DNA of 64,000 nucleotides from assembly GCF_016785945.1 (NCBI RefSeq), contig NZ_JAEMEF010000010.1, positions 1 to 64,000 of the forward strand, read 5' to 3'. Below the pieces are notes generated by a model. It did not search any database and was not told the DNA's origin. It saw only the letters and a list, made by a program, of their open reading frames with translations. The position numbers were made by a program, and so were the translations under genes. This document shows positions 44,693 to 52,749 of this stretch, in pieces. Source of the stretch: Olleya sediminilitoris (GTDB lineage: Bacteria; Bacteroidota; Bacteroidia; Flavobacteriales; Flavobacteriaceae). Positions within the stretch are counted from its first letter, which is position 1. Each line of letters starts with the position of its first letter.

Positions 44693-44770
44693 CGCGTTAA
44701 GGATTGAAAGGTCTGTCTGAGCTCCTCGCAGAGAGCGAGCCTTGAAAGCCTGCCCCTTGTGGTAACGCCC
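44693..44770. repeat. Second interspersed repeat type, GCGTTA...TAACGC ends
   Basis: It runs from CGCGTTAAGGATTGAAAG to GGTAACGCCC, with inverted ends GCGTTA/TAACGC and an internal GC-rich inverted stretch GCTC...GAGC. It is markedly more GC-rich than its surroundings. I recall similar 80-100 base elements scattered in Flavobacteriaceae genomes, but the family is unnamed here. It stops six bases before the trpB stop codon. Confidence 0.6.
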
Positions 44771-44775
44771 AAATA

Positions 44776-45957
44776 TTACAGTTTAAAATAATCTATATAA
44801 TTTTGTAAATCTTTATCACCACGTCCTGATAAATTAATAACAACTACGTCGTCTGGATTAAACTTTTTGTGATCAAATACTGCAAATGCATGCGAGCTTT
44901 CTATTGCTGGAATTATACCTTCTAATTGACTTAATTCTAATCCTGCTGTCATGGCTTGATCATCTGTGATAGATATAAACTCTGCACGACCAGTTTTATA
45001 TAAATGTGCATGCATTGGTCCAACACCTGGATAATCTAATCCTGCTGAAATGGAATATGGTTCTGTGATTTGTCCATCGTGAGTTTGCATTAATAGGGTT
45101 TTACTTCCGTGAATGATACCTTCTTTACCAAGGACGGAAGTTGCAGCACTTTCTCCGGAATGAATCCCTTTTCCTGCTGCTTCAACAGCTATAAGGTTAA
45201 CATCTGTATCGTCTAAATAGTGATAAAAAGCTCCTGCTGCATTACTACCACCTCCAACACAGGCTATAACATGGTCTGGTTTTTCACGACCTTCTTTATC
45301 TTTTAATTGCCATTTGATTTCTTCTGATACGACTGCTTGAAAACGTGCCACCATATCTGGATAAGGATGTGGTCCAACCACACTACCAATAATGTAATGT
45401 GTGTCTACAGGATTATTAATCCAATCTCTAATGGCTTCATTTGTTGCATCTTTTAAGGTGCGACTTCCAGATAATGCTGGACGGACTTCTGCACCTAGCA
45501 TTTTCATTCTGGCAACATTTGGTGCTTGACGTGCTATGTCAATTTCTCCCATATACACGATACATTCCATTCCCATTAAAGCACATACAGTTGCTGTTGC
45601 TACACCATGTTGTCCTGCTCCAGTTTCGGCAATAATACGTGTTTTACCTAAACGTTGTGCCATTAAAATCTGACCAATGGTATTGTTTACTTTATGTGCA
45701 CCTGTATGGTTTAAATCTTCGCGTTTAAGATAGATTTTAGTATTATATTTTTCGCTTAAGCGTTTTGCAAAATAGAGTGGAGAAGGACGTCCTACGTAAT
45801 CTTTTAATAATTGGTCAAATTCTTCTTTAAAAGAAGGCTCTGCCATTATTTTTAAATAATTTTGACGTAGCTCTTCTACGTTTGGATATAGCATTTCTGG
45901 GATGTATGCACCTCCAAAGTCTCCGTAATATCCTTTGTCGTTAATATTAAAACTCAT
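44776..45957 (-). CDS. trpB: Tryptophan synthase beta chain
   Basis: A 393-residue PLP enzyme. The PLP lysine is in [11 protein letters not shown], the phosphate loop is [10 protein letters not shown], and the catalytic [12 protein letters not shown] is present. It condenses indole with serine. Its start overlaps the trpF end by 11 bases. The stop is followed at once by repeat elements rather than by trpA. Confidence 0.97.
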   Translation of the reverse strand: MSFNINDKGYYGDFGGAYIPEMLYPNVEELRQNYLKIMAEPSFKEEFDQLLKDYVGRPSPLYFAKRLSEKYNTKIYLKREDLNHTGAHKVNNTIGQILMAQRLGKTRIIAETGAGQHGVATATVCALMGMECIVYMGEIDIARQAPNVARMKMLGAEVRPALSGSRTLKDATNEAIRDWINNPVDTHYIIGSVVGPHPYPDMVARFQAVVSEEIKWQLKDKEGREKPDHVIACVGGGSNAAGAFYHYLDDTDVNLIAVEAAGKGIHSGESAATSVLGKEGIIHGSKTLLMQTHDGQITEPYSISAGLDYPGVGPMHAHLYKTGRAEFISITDDQAMTAGLELSQLEGIIPAIESSHAFAVFDHKKFNPDDVVVINLSGRGDKDLQNYIDYFKL

Positions 45958-46582
45958 AATTGTGTGCTATCAATTTTTGTTTAAAGTCGTTTAATTTTGT
46001 AGTGTCTTTTAATCCTGCTGCAGTTTCGAATTTACTGTTAACATCAAATCCAAAACATAAGTAAGATTCTGGTCTTTTTAAAAATAACAGTATAGCATCC
46101 ATTTCTTTTAAACCAATTCCGCCACTTAAAAAATAGGGTTTAGAAGATGGGTAGTTTTTTAATACATTCCAATTAAAGGTGTAACCATTACCACCTGGTT
46201 CTTTTCCTTTGGTGTCAAATAAATAATGGTCACAAACCTCTTCATAAGGTTCTAAAACCGAAAAATCAAATTGGTTTTTAATAGAAAACACCTTTATTAC
46301 AGTGATGTCTAAATCTTTTAAACGTTGACATAGTTCTGGTGATTCCTGTCCATGAAGTTGTACACCTTGTAAATCATGTTTATCTACCTTTCCTTTTATA
46401 TAGTCAAAAGTCGCATTAACAAAGACTCCAATTTTTTTTATGCTTTCTGGTAATTCTGGAATAATACCATTAAAATAACGTGATGATTTTTCGTAAAAAA
46501 TGAAACCCATATAATTTGGATTAAGATCTGCAACATCCAAGATGTTGTTCTCATTTTTCATTCCGCATATTTTTAATTTCAT
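45947..46582 (-). CDS. trpF: Phosphoribosylanthranilate isomerase
   Basis: A 211-residue TIM barrel with the N-terminal LKICGMK (catalytic Cys), [16 protein letters not shown] and the C-terminal [15 protein letters not shown] (catalytic Asp in the FDVNS loop). It overlaps trpB by 11 bases and follows trpC after four bases, so translation is coupled. Confidence 0.96.
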   Translation of the reverse strand: MKLKICGMKNENNILDVADLNPNYMGFIFYEKSSRYFNGIIPELPESIKKIGVFVNATFDYIKGKVDKHDLQGVQLHGQESPELCQRLKDLDITVIKVFSIKNQFDFSVLEPYEEVCDHYLFDTKGKEPGGNGYTFNWNVLKNYPSSKPYFLSGGIGLKEMDAILLFLKRPESYLCFGFDVNSKFETAAGLKDTTKLNDFKQKLIAHNYEF

Positions 46583-46586
46583 AGTC

Positions 46587-47372
46587 TTAGTTGTTTAATG
46601 TTTGGATAAATTGTTTGGCACTTTCACCAGCATTGTTGGTTTTCATAAAATTTTCGCCAATTAAAAAGCCTTTGTAACCAAAAGGTTGTAATGTTTTTAT
46701 GGCTTGAATGCTGCTAATTCCGCTTTCTGATACTTTAACAAAATCGTTAGGTATTAAATCGCTTAATTGCTTACTGGTCTCTAAACTAACCTCAAAGGTT
46801 TTTAGATTACGATTATTAACACCAAGCATATCAAGACTTGGCATTATTGATTTATGTAATTCCGTTTGGTTGTGGACTTCTAAAAGCACATCCATATTTA
46901 GACTTTTTGCTAGTTCTGAAAATGTCTTTATTTCTTCTTTAGTTAAAATAGCTGCAATCAGTAAAATAACGTCAGCTCCATAAGCTTTAGCTTCAATAAT
47001 TTGGTAGATATCTATGATAAACTCCTTTCTTAATAAAGGTAAATTACTACTAGCTCTTGCAGTTAGTAAATCGTCTAGGCTTCCTCCAAAATATTTTCCA
47101 TCGGTAAGCACAGACATACCACAAACGCCAGCATCTTGATAACCTTTGGCGACATCAAAAACGTTTAAATCGTGATTTATGACTTGTTTTGAAGGTGAAC
47201 GCCTTTTGTGTTCTGCAATGATACCTGAGGTACTGTTTTTTAATTTTTTTGCAAGTGAAACTGTTTCTCGTTCAAACAATATTGATTGTTCTAATTGTTT
47301 GATTGGTATTAGTTGCTTACGCAAGTTAACCTCAATACGTTTGTCGTTAACTATTTGGGATAGTATATCCAT
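46587..47372 (-). CDS. trpC: Indole-3-glycerol phosphate synthase
   Basis: A 261-residue TIM barrel with IIAEHKRRSPSK (catalytic Lys in AEHKRRSPS), LRKEFIIDIYQIIEA, LLEVHNQTEL and LGVNNRNLKTFEV. It is a stand-alone protein, not fused to TrpF as in enterics. Its ATG overlaps the trpD stop by one base. Confidence 0.97.
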   Translation of the reverse strand: MDILSQIVNDKRIEVNLRKQLIPIKQLEQSILFERETVSLAKKLKNSTSGIIAEHKRRSPSKQVINHDLNVFDVAKGYQDAGVCGMSVLTDGKYFGGSLDDLLTARASSNLPLLRKEFIIDIYQIIEAKAYGADVILLIAAILTKEEIKTFSELAKSLNMDVLLEVHNQTELHKSIMPSLDMLGVNNRNLKTFEVSLETSKQLSDLIPNDFVKVSESGISSIQAIKTLQPFGYKGFLIGENFMKTNNAGESAKQFIQTLNN

Positions 47373-48364
47373 TATTTACTTAAATCTATCAGTTTTTGTA
47401 AACTTGCTTTTGCTTTTCCGCTTTCTAAGCTTTGTTTTGCTAGTTGAAATCCTTCTTGATGCGAAATTTTATTTACTGTTGCAATTGCTAAACCAGCATT
47501 TGCGCAAACTACATTGTTTTGTGCTTCAGTACCTTTACCTGTGATTATTTTTTTGAAAATTTTAGCAGCTTCGTTAACCGTTGAGCCTCCAAAAATTTCA
47601 GATTGTTCTATTTGTTCTATGCCAAGATCTGAAGGACTTAACATAGTTTCTGAATTATTAGTAATGATTTTTGTTTTTCCGGTTAATGAAATTTCATCAT
47701 AACCATCCAACGCATGTACAATACTATAGTTACGATCTGTGTTTTGGTATAAATACCCATAAATACGTTGTAGTTCTAAGTTAAAAACACCTACCATTTG
47801 ATTTTTTGGAAATGCAGGATTTACCATTGGTCCTAGCATGTTAAAAAAGGTTTTGACGCCAAGTTCTCTTCGGATAGGAGCTACGTTTTTCATAGCTGGA
47901 TGAAATAAAGGCGCATGCATTACACAAATACCTGCTTGGTCTATGCTTTGTTTTAACGTGTCTATGTTATTAGTAAAATTAACTCCTAGCTCTTCCATAA
48001 CATTTGAAGATCCTGATGCAGATGAAACTCCGTAGTTACCATGTTTAGCTACTTTAACACCAGCTCCTGCAGTAATAAATGAAGATAATGTAGAAATGTT
48101 AAATGTGTCTTTACCATCACCTCCTGTACCACATAAATCAATAGCATTAAATTCTGATAAATTTACTGATATACAAAGTTCTAATAAGGCGTCTCTAAAC
48201 CCTTGAAGTTCTTCAATGGTAATGCTTCGCATCATGTAAACAGTTAAAAAGGATGCAATTTGACTTTGGTTGTAAGCACCTTCAGAAATATTAACTAATA
48301 ATAACTTAGCTTCTTCTGTAGAGATGCTTTCTTGATTTATTAATCTATTTAGTATTTGTTTCAT
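47372..48364 (-). CDS. trpD: Anthranilate phosphoribosyltransferase
   Basis: A 330-residue enzyme with the PRPP site CGTGGDGKDTFNIST and the anthranilate-contact segment KHGNYGVSSASGSSNVMEELG; HPAMKNVAPIRRELGVKT follows. It is a monofunctional TrpD (no fused glutaminase). It starts one base after trpG. Confidence 0.97.
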   Translation of the reverse strand: MKQILNRLINQESISTEEAKLLLVNISEGAYNQSQIASFLTVYMMRSITIEELQGFRDALLELCISVNLSEFNAIDLCGTGGDGKDTFNISTLSSFITAGAGVKVAKHGNYGVSSASGSSNVMEELGVNFTNNIDTLKQSIDQAGICVMHAPLFHPAMKNVAPIRRELGVKTFFNMLGPMVNPAFPKNQMVGVFNLELQRIYGYLYQNTDRNYSIVHALDGYDEISLTGKTKIITNNSETMLSPSDLGIEQIEQSEIFGGSTVNEAAKIFKKIITGKGTEAQNNVVCANAGLAIATVNKISHQEGFQLAKQSLESGKAKASLQKLIDLSK

Positions 48365-48365
48365 A

Positions 48366-48929
48366 TTAACTATTAATCCAGTTTTTTAAAATTTGCTTTC
48401 CGTTAGGTGTTAGTACACTTTCAGGATGGTATTGTACACCTCTAACATCATAAACTTTATGTCTTAACGACATGACTTGACCGTTACTGTCAAAGGAAGT
48501 TGCTTCTAATTGGTCTGGTAAATTGGCATCTACAACCCAAGAATGATAACGACCAACCTCAATGGTTTTGTCCATGTTTTTAAATAACACTTCATCATCT
48601 ACAGTTATGTTAACGTCTGTTGCAATACCATGATAAACGTGCTGTAGGTTTATAAGCGAACCTCCAAATACTTCACCAATTGCTTGTTGACCTAAACAAA
48701 CCCCTAAAATACTTTTAGTAGGAGCATAGGTTTTTATTATTTGTTTTAGTAAACCTGCTTCATCAGGTATACCAGGACCAGGTGATAATACTATTTTTTG
48801 AAAAGCATCCACTTCATCTAAAGTTAGTTTGTCATTACGTTTGACAGTAACTTCGCAATTTAAATCTTCAAGATAATGAACTAAATTGTATGTAAAGCTA
48901 TCGTAGTTGTCTATTACTAATACTTTCAT
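48366..48929 (-). CDS. trpG: Anthranilate synthase component II (glutamine amidotransferase)
   Basis: A 187-residue class I glutaminase. The nucleophile is C78 in ILGVCLGQQAIGE, and the His-Glu pair is in VQYHPESVLT. It supplies ammonia to TrpE. The same subunit may also serve 4-amino-4-deoxychorismate synthesis in some bacteria. It is 81 bases after trpE; that gap holds a short palindrome. Confidence 0.95.
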   Translation of the reverse strand: MKVLVIDNYDSFTYNLVHYLEDLNCEVTVKRNDKLTLDEVDAFQKIVLSPGPGIPDEAGLLKQIIKTYAPTKSILGVCLGQQAIGEVFGGSLINLQHVYHGIATDVNITVDDEVLFKNMDKTIEVGRYHSWVVDANLPDQLEATSFDSNGQVMSLRHKVYDVRGVQYHPESVLTPNGKQILKNWINS

Positions 48930-48944
48930 TTTTCTTTTTTTTAA

Positions 48945-48961
48945 TTTCCGTTTAACGGAAA
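48945..48961. repeat. Short palindrome TTTCCGTT-T-AACGGAAA between trpE and trpG
   Basis: A perfect 17-base inverted repeat in the trpE-trpG gap. It resembles the palindrome at 2368-2385, including the flanking AATTT and AAAC. It could be a member of that repeat family. Confidence 0.4.
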
Positions 48962-49010
48962 CTTAGGGTTTTTTACGATTTATTTTTTTGTCAATTTATG
49001 TTGTGGAAAC

Positions 49011-50405
49011 CTAAATCTGTTCGGCTAATTGTATAGCATTGGTTAAAGCTCCAAGTTTATTGTACACTTCTTGAAGCTCGTTTTCTGGAACAGATTTAGA
49101 TACTAATCCTGCACCAGCTTGCCAATGTAGTTGGTGGTTTTTACTCATAAATGTCCTAATCATTATCGCATGATTATAATTACCATCAAAATCCATAAAT
49201 CCTATAGCTCCTCCATAAAAGGTACGACTTGTTTTTTCGTATTTTTCAATAAGTTGCATGGCTTTGTGCTTTGGTGCACCACTTAGCGTTCCTGCAGGAA
49301 ATGTATCTGCAACTACTTGCATTGTTGGTGTGTTTTTATGCACTTTACCAGTAACTTTACTAACTAAATGTATAACATGAGAGAAAAACTGAGCTTCACG
49401 ATATGTAACTACTTTAACTTGACTACCATGTCTACTTAAGTCGTTACGCGCTAAGTCAACTAACATAACATGCTCTGCATTTTCTTTAACATCTTCAGCA
49501 AGTTTTTTAGCTAAAATTTGATCCTCTTCATCATTACCAGTCCTTCTAAAAGTTCCTGCAATGGGATGTATTTCGGCTTGGCCTTTATTAACTACTAATT
49601 GTGCTTCTGGGCTACTTCCAAAGATTTTAAAATTACCGTAGTCAAAATAAAATAAGTAAGGAGATGGATTAATACTACGTAAAGCACGATACACGTTAAA
49701 TTCGTCACCTTTAAAACCTTGCGAGAATTTTTTAGATAATACTAATTGAAAGACATCTCCTCTTGCACAGTGTTTTTTTGCTAATTCAACATGTGACTTA
49801 TATTCGTCATCTGTCAAATTAGAGGTAATATCAGAGTCTGTTTTAAAATTATAAGACGCAAAGTTTTTAGACTTTATAAGTTGTAATATTTCGTCAATAT
49901 TATTTTCTGTTTCAAAACAATGCGCAAAAATATAAGCTTCGTTTTTAAAATGATTTATAGCAATAATATTCTGATATACTGCATAATATACATCAGGTAT
50001 GTCTAACGAATCAGGTTTTTTTGTGATTTCGACATCTTCAAAATGTTTAACCGCATCATAAGCTGTATAACCAAAGATTCCGTTATTAATAAATTTAAAT
50101 TCTTTTTCAGATTTAACTTTAAATCTTTTTGTGAATTTATGAATCATTTCAGTCACATTACGGACTTTATTTTTCATTTCGCTTCCATCAGGGAATTTTT
50201 GAGTAATTGAGGTGTCATCAACCTTAATTGAAGCTATTGGATTAAAACAGATGTATGAAAAACTGTTATCGTTAGCATGATAATCACTACTCTCAAGCAA
50301 TATACTGTTAGGAAATTTATCCCGAATCTTAAGGTAGATACTTACTGGTGTAATGGTATCGGCTAATATTTTTTTGTAATGTGTGTATAGACTAAATGTT
50401 TTCAT
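49011..50405 (-). CDS. trpE: Anthranilate synthase component I
   Basis: A 464-residue chorismate-binding enzyme. The N-terminal part contains LESSDYHANDNSFSYIC, including the LLES-type tryptophan feedback-binding motif. The C-terminal catalytic part has GSSPEAQLVV, IHPIAGTFRRTG, AEHVMLVDLARNDL and DTFPAGTLSGAPKHKAM. It is first in the operon, behind a leader peptide and attenuator, so both transcript and enzyme respond to tryptophan. Confidence 0.97.
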   Translation of the reverse strand: MKTFSLYTHYKKILADTITPVSIYLKIRDKFPNSILLESSDYHANDNSFSYICFNPIASIKVDDTSITQKFPDGSEMKNKVRNVTEMIHKFTKRFKVKSEKEFKFINNGIFGYTAYDAVKHFEDVEITKKPDSLDIPDVYYAVYQNIIAINHFKNEAYIFAHCFETENNIDEILQLIKSKNFASYNFKTDSDITSNLTDDEYKSHVELAKKHCARGDVFQLVLSKKFSQGFKGDEFNVYRALRSINPSPYLFYFDYGNFKIFGSSPEAQLVVNKGQAEIHPIAGTFRRTGNDEEDQILAKKLAEDVKENAEHVMLVDLARNDLSRHGSQVKVVTYREAQFFSHVIHLVSKVTGKVHKNTPTMQVVADTFPAGTLSGAPKHKAMQLIEKYEKTSRTFYGGAIGFMDFDGNYNHAIMIRTFMSKNHQLHWQAGAGLVSKSVPENELQEVYNKLGALTNAIQLAEQI

Positions 50406-50492
50406 TTTTCAGGTCTTATTTATTCCTTTATTGTCACTTTATAGAGACGTTAATTGTTGGTTGATATATTTTTATTATGTTCAGAATATAAC

Positions 50493-50528
50493 AAAAAAAA
50501 AGCTTGTCGTGACTGACAAGCTTTTTTT
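50493..50528 (-). terminator. trp operon attenuator terminator
   Basis: The stem AAGCTTGTC/GACAAGCTT (50500-50508, 50515-50523) is extended by A/T tracts. On the minus strand it is followed by nine Ts. It lies between the Trp-rich leader peptide and trpE. The sequence TCACGA within it (minus strand, 50512-50507) can pair with TCGTGA inside the leader gene (50568-50563), which would disrupt the terminator. Confidence 0.85.
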
Positions 50529-50557
50529 GTATAGTTATTTAAATAATACGAATAGCG

Positions 50558-50620
50558 TTAGTTCACGAATGTTGAGTTTCGAGAGTTCCACCACCAAGTA
50601 TGATTTAAAATTGTGTTCAT
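50558..50620 (-). CDS. trpL: trp operon leader peptide
   Basis: A 20-codon frame from ATG at 50620 to TAA at 50558. It begins MNTILNHT and then has three Trp codons in a row (50596-50588), followed by NSRNSTFVN. Three adjacent Trp codons in a tiny gene just before a terminator and trpE is the classic attenuation layout. The sequence that can pair with the terminator begins about 18 bases after the last Trp codon: free when the ribosome stalls, covered when it reaches the stop. Confidence 0.9.
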   Translation of the reverse strand: MNTILNHTWWWNSRNSTFVN

Positions 50621-50635
50621 AATTATTGTAAAGTT

Positions 50636-50665
50636 CAAAGATATAAATCAAATTTTAGTTTTCAA
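50636..50665 (-). promoter_or_regulatory. trp operon promoter
   Basis: On the minus strand TTG (50665-50663), exactly 19 bases, then TATCTTTG (50643-50636): a perfect Bacteroidota promoter. The expected start point is near 50629, giving a leader of about 10 bases before the leader peptide ATG. Confidence 0.85.
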
Positions 50666-50702
50666 ATGTTTTTTGTATTTAATTATTTATTAAATTTACT
50701 GT

Positions 50703-51254
50703 ATGAGATATTTTATTATAATTTTATTAGCTACGTTGTCTTTTGTTAGTAAAGCACAATCTGTGAAAATTACTCAATCAACTAAAGGAGAATATATTAG
50801 TGTTGAGCCAATTGAGAATAAGTCTATTAGTAAGCAGTTTAAAATTTTTAATTACAAACAGTTTGAAGATTATCTAAAAACTAAAGATAAAAGCAAAACT
50901 TATGTCATTAATTTTTGGGCGACCTGGTGTGCTCCATGTGTAAAAGAGTTACCTTATTTTGAGAAAATCAATACTGACTATGCTTCAGAAAATGTAGAAG
51001 TCATTCTAGTTAGTCTAGATTTTCCTAAACAAATTGATACTAGGTTAAAACCATTTTTAAAAGACAATAAACTACAAAGTGAAGTTGTTTTATTAAATGA
51101 TGTTGATGCTAACACATGGATACCAAAAGTAAATAAAGATTGGTCAGGAGCAATACCTGCAACCTTAATTTACAATAGTGAAAAATCTGAGTTTTACGAA
51201 CAATCTTTTGATTACAATGATTTAGAAAATACATTAAAAACATTCTTAAAATAA
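50703..51254 (+). CDS. TlpA-family thioredoxin-like protein
   Basis: A 183-residue protein with a signal peptide (residues 1-18, ending SKAQ) and a thioredoxin fold carrying the CxxC site C76-A-P-C79 in NFWATWCAPCVKELPYF. The cis-Pro is in GAIPATLIY. It should act as a periplasmic disulfide reductant. It is divergent from the trp operon and followed after nine bases by another thioredoxin-fold gene. Confidence 0.9.
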   Translation: MRYFIIILLATLSFVSKAQSVKITQSTKGEYISVEPIENKSISKQFKIFNYKQFEDYLKTKDKSKTYVINFWATWCAPCVKELPYFEKINTDYASENVEVILVSLDFPKQIDTRLKPFLKDNKLQSEVVLLNDVDANTWIPKVNKDWSGAIPATLIYNSEKSEFYEQSFDYNDLENTLKTFLK

Positions 51255-51263
51255 TTTCTTACA

Positions 51264-51884
51264 ATGAAAAAAGTAATCCAAATTACAACAGCATTACTAT
51301 TATTAGTAGTTGTTAGCGCATTTACTAACAAAACAGAAAAAGAAAAATCAGGTTACAAAATTGGAGATGTAGCAACCGATTTTAAGCTAGAAAATATAGA
51401 CGGAAAAATGGTGTCTTTGTCAGATTTTGAAGACGCTAAAGGGTTTATAGTTACTTTTACATGCAATACTTGTCCATATGCTGTGGCTTATGAAGATAGA
51501 ATAGAGGCGTTAAATAAAAAATATGCTTCAAAAGGTTATCCTGTAATAGCCATAATGCCTAATAATACAGATGTAAAACCTGGAGATAATATAGAGGCTA
51601 TGCAAAAAAGAGCAGATCAAAAGGGATTTACATTTCCTTATTTATTAGATGCAGGACAAGATATTTATCCACAATATGGTGCAACAAAAACACCACATAT
51701 ATATATCTTAGAAAAAACTAAAACAGGTAATATTGTTAAATATATTGGAGCTATTGATGACAATTACCAAGATGCAAGTCAGGTAAAAAGCAAATATGTA
51801 GAAGATGCTGTTGATACACTTTTAACAGGTAGAGAAATTAAAGTTAAAGAAACTAAGGCTATTGGATGCTCTATTAAGGTATAA
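51264..51884 (+). CDS. Thioredoxin-fold protein, peroxiredoxin/AhpC-TSA-like
   Basis: A 206-residue protein with a signal or anchor segment (about residues 6-20). The active-site pair is C67-N-T-C70 in TFTCNTCPYAVAYEDR. The CNTCPYA motif is typical of a redoxin family common in Bacteroidota, often next to TlpA. It is probably exported and works with the preceding gene. Its electron partner is unknown. Confidence 0.85.
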   Translation: MKKVIQITTALLLLVVVSAFTNKTEKEKSGYKIGDVATDFKLENIDGKMVSLSDFEDAKGFIVTFTCNTCPYAVAYEDRIEALNKKYASKGYPVIAIMPNNTDVKPGDNIEAMQKRADQKGFTFPYLLDAGQDIYPQYGATKTPHIYILEKTKTGNIVKYIGAIDDNYQDASQVKSKYVEDAVDTLLTGREIKVKETKAIGCSIKV

Positions 51885-51909
51885 TATAATAGAGATTGAT
51901 ATTTAAATG

Positions 51910-51940
51910 AAATCCGAAATGTAACATTTCGGATTTTTTT
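51910..51940 (+). terminator. Terminator after the thioredoxin pair
   Basis: The stem AAATCCGAAATG/CATTTCGGATTT has a 3-base loop and is followed by Ts to 51940. Confidence 0.85.
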
Positions 51941-51995
51941 ACGTCTATCTATTAAAGAAACCTTAATTTTGACAACAAATTAACCGTATATTGAA

Positions 51996-52304
51996 ATGGC
52001 AGATTTAACACAATCGGATTGGGTAAACCAATTAAAAGAAGATGAAAATGCAGTAATTCTAGATGTTAGAACAGCAGCAGAAGTAGCCGAAGGTAAAATA
52101 CCAAACACGCTACATATAGATATTTATAAAGGTCAAGGATTTGTATATGAGGTAGATGCTTTGGATAAGTCCAAAAGCTTTTATGTATATTGTAGATCAG
52201 GAGGTAGAAGTGCACAGGCATGCAATATTATGAATCAATTAGGTTTTGAGAAAACTTATAACCTTTTAGGAGGGTTTAATGAGTGGACAGGAGACGTCGA
52301 ATAA
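51996..52304 (+). CDS. Rhodanese-like domain protein, cytoplasmic
   Basis: 102 residues, a single rhodanese domain: VILDVRTAAEVAEGKIP and the catalytic loop C66-RSGGRS. No signal peptide. It probably handles persulfide sulfur. The next gene encodes a lipoprotein rhodanese, so the pair works on both sides of the inner membrane. Confidence 0.9.
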   Translation: MADLTQSDWVNQLKEDENAVILDVRTAAEVAEGKIPNTLHIDIYKGQGFVYEVDALDKSKSFYVYCRSGGRSAQACNIMNQLGFEKTYNLLGGFNEWTGDVE

Positions 52305-52315
52305 ATTTTTTAATT

Positions 52316-52705
52316 ATGAAAAAAGTATCACTATTATTAAGCCTAATGGTTTTATTAGTTTTTAGTTGTAAAGAAGAGATTGAAGGCGAAATAAAAATGG
52401 TGTCTCCAGAAGAGATGCAAACTTTATTACAATTGGATACGGTCCAATTAGTAGATGTCAGAACTGATGCCGAGTTTAAAGAAGGATATATAGCTGAAGC
52501 CCAAAATATAGACTTTATGTCTCCAACTTTTGAAAGCGATATCATGATATTGGATAAAGAAAAACCTGTGTTATTATATTGTGAAAAAGGTGGTAGAAGT
52601 GCTAAATGCGCAAAAAAAATGATTGACTTAGGTTTTAAAAAAATATATGATATGCAAGGAGGATTTTCCAAATGGCAACATGAAGGTTTGCCATATAAAA
52701 AATAA
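52316..52705 (+). CDS. Rhodanese-like lipoprotein
   Basis: The ATG at 52316 is preferred (MKKVSLLL), giving 129 residues; the longer frame from 52283 would put MDRRRRINFLI in front of the signal and overlap the previous gene. The lipobox is VFSC with C18. The rhodanese domain has LVDVRTDAEFKEGYI and the catalytic C89 in LLYCEKGGRS. It is anchored in the periplasm or outer membrane. Eleven bases separate it from the cytoplasmic rhodanese gene. Confidence 0.9.
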   Translation: MKKVSLLLSLMVLLVFSCKEEIEGEIKMVSPEEMQTLLQLDTVQLVDVRTDAEFKEGYIAEAQNIDFMSPTFESDIMILDKEKPVLLYCEKGGRSAKCAKKMIDLGFKKIYDMQGGFSKWQHEGLPYKK

Positions 52706-52742
52706 AAAAAATCCCAATCTAATTTAGATTGGGATTTTTTTT
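52706..52742. terminator. Bidirectional terminator between rhodanese and manA genes
   Basis: The stem ATCCCAATCT/AGATTGGGAT (52711-52720, 52726-52735) has A and T tracts on both sides, between convergent genes. Confidence 0.85.
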
Positions 52743-52749
52743 AGTGATG

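Larger units (their letters stand above)
44006..44775. mobile_element. GIY-YIG/REPIN-like insertion between trpB and trpA
   Basis: These 770 bases contain three 93-base repeats, a degenerate partial copy near 44403-44420, the GIY-YIG nuclease gene and a second repeat type next to trpB. In a trp operon with otherwise tight spacing (0-4 bases or overlaps from trpD to trpB), this is the only large gap between trpE and trpA. No transposase or clear target duplication is seen. Calling it mobile is inference. Confidence 0.5.

Noticed and set aside
44006-44775. Insertion sequence or group I intron homing endonuclease
   Set aside because: No transposase, no intron core and no interrupted host gene; trpA and trpB are both complete.
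50383-50622. Plus-strand 79-codon frame opposite the trp leader
   Set aside because: It covers the attenuator and leader peptide on the other strand, has no homologous look and crosses a strong terminator.
52283-52315. Longer N-terminus of the rhodanese lipoprotein
   Set aside because: Starting at 52283 would overlap the preceding gene and put MDRRRRINFLI before the signal peptide; ATG 52316 gives a normal lipoprotein signal.
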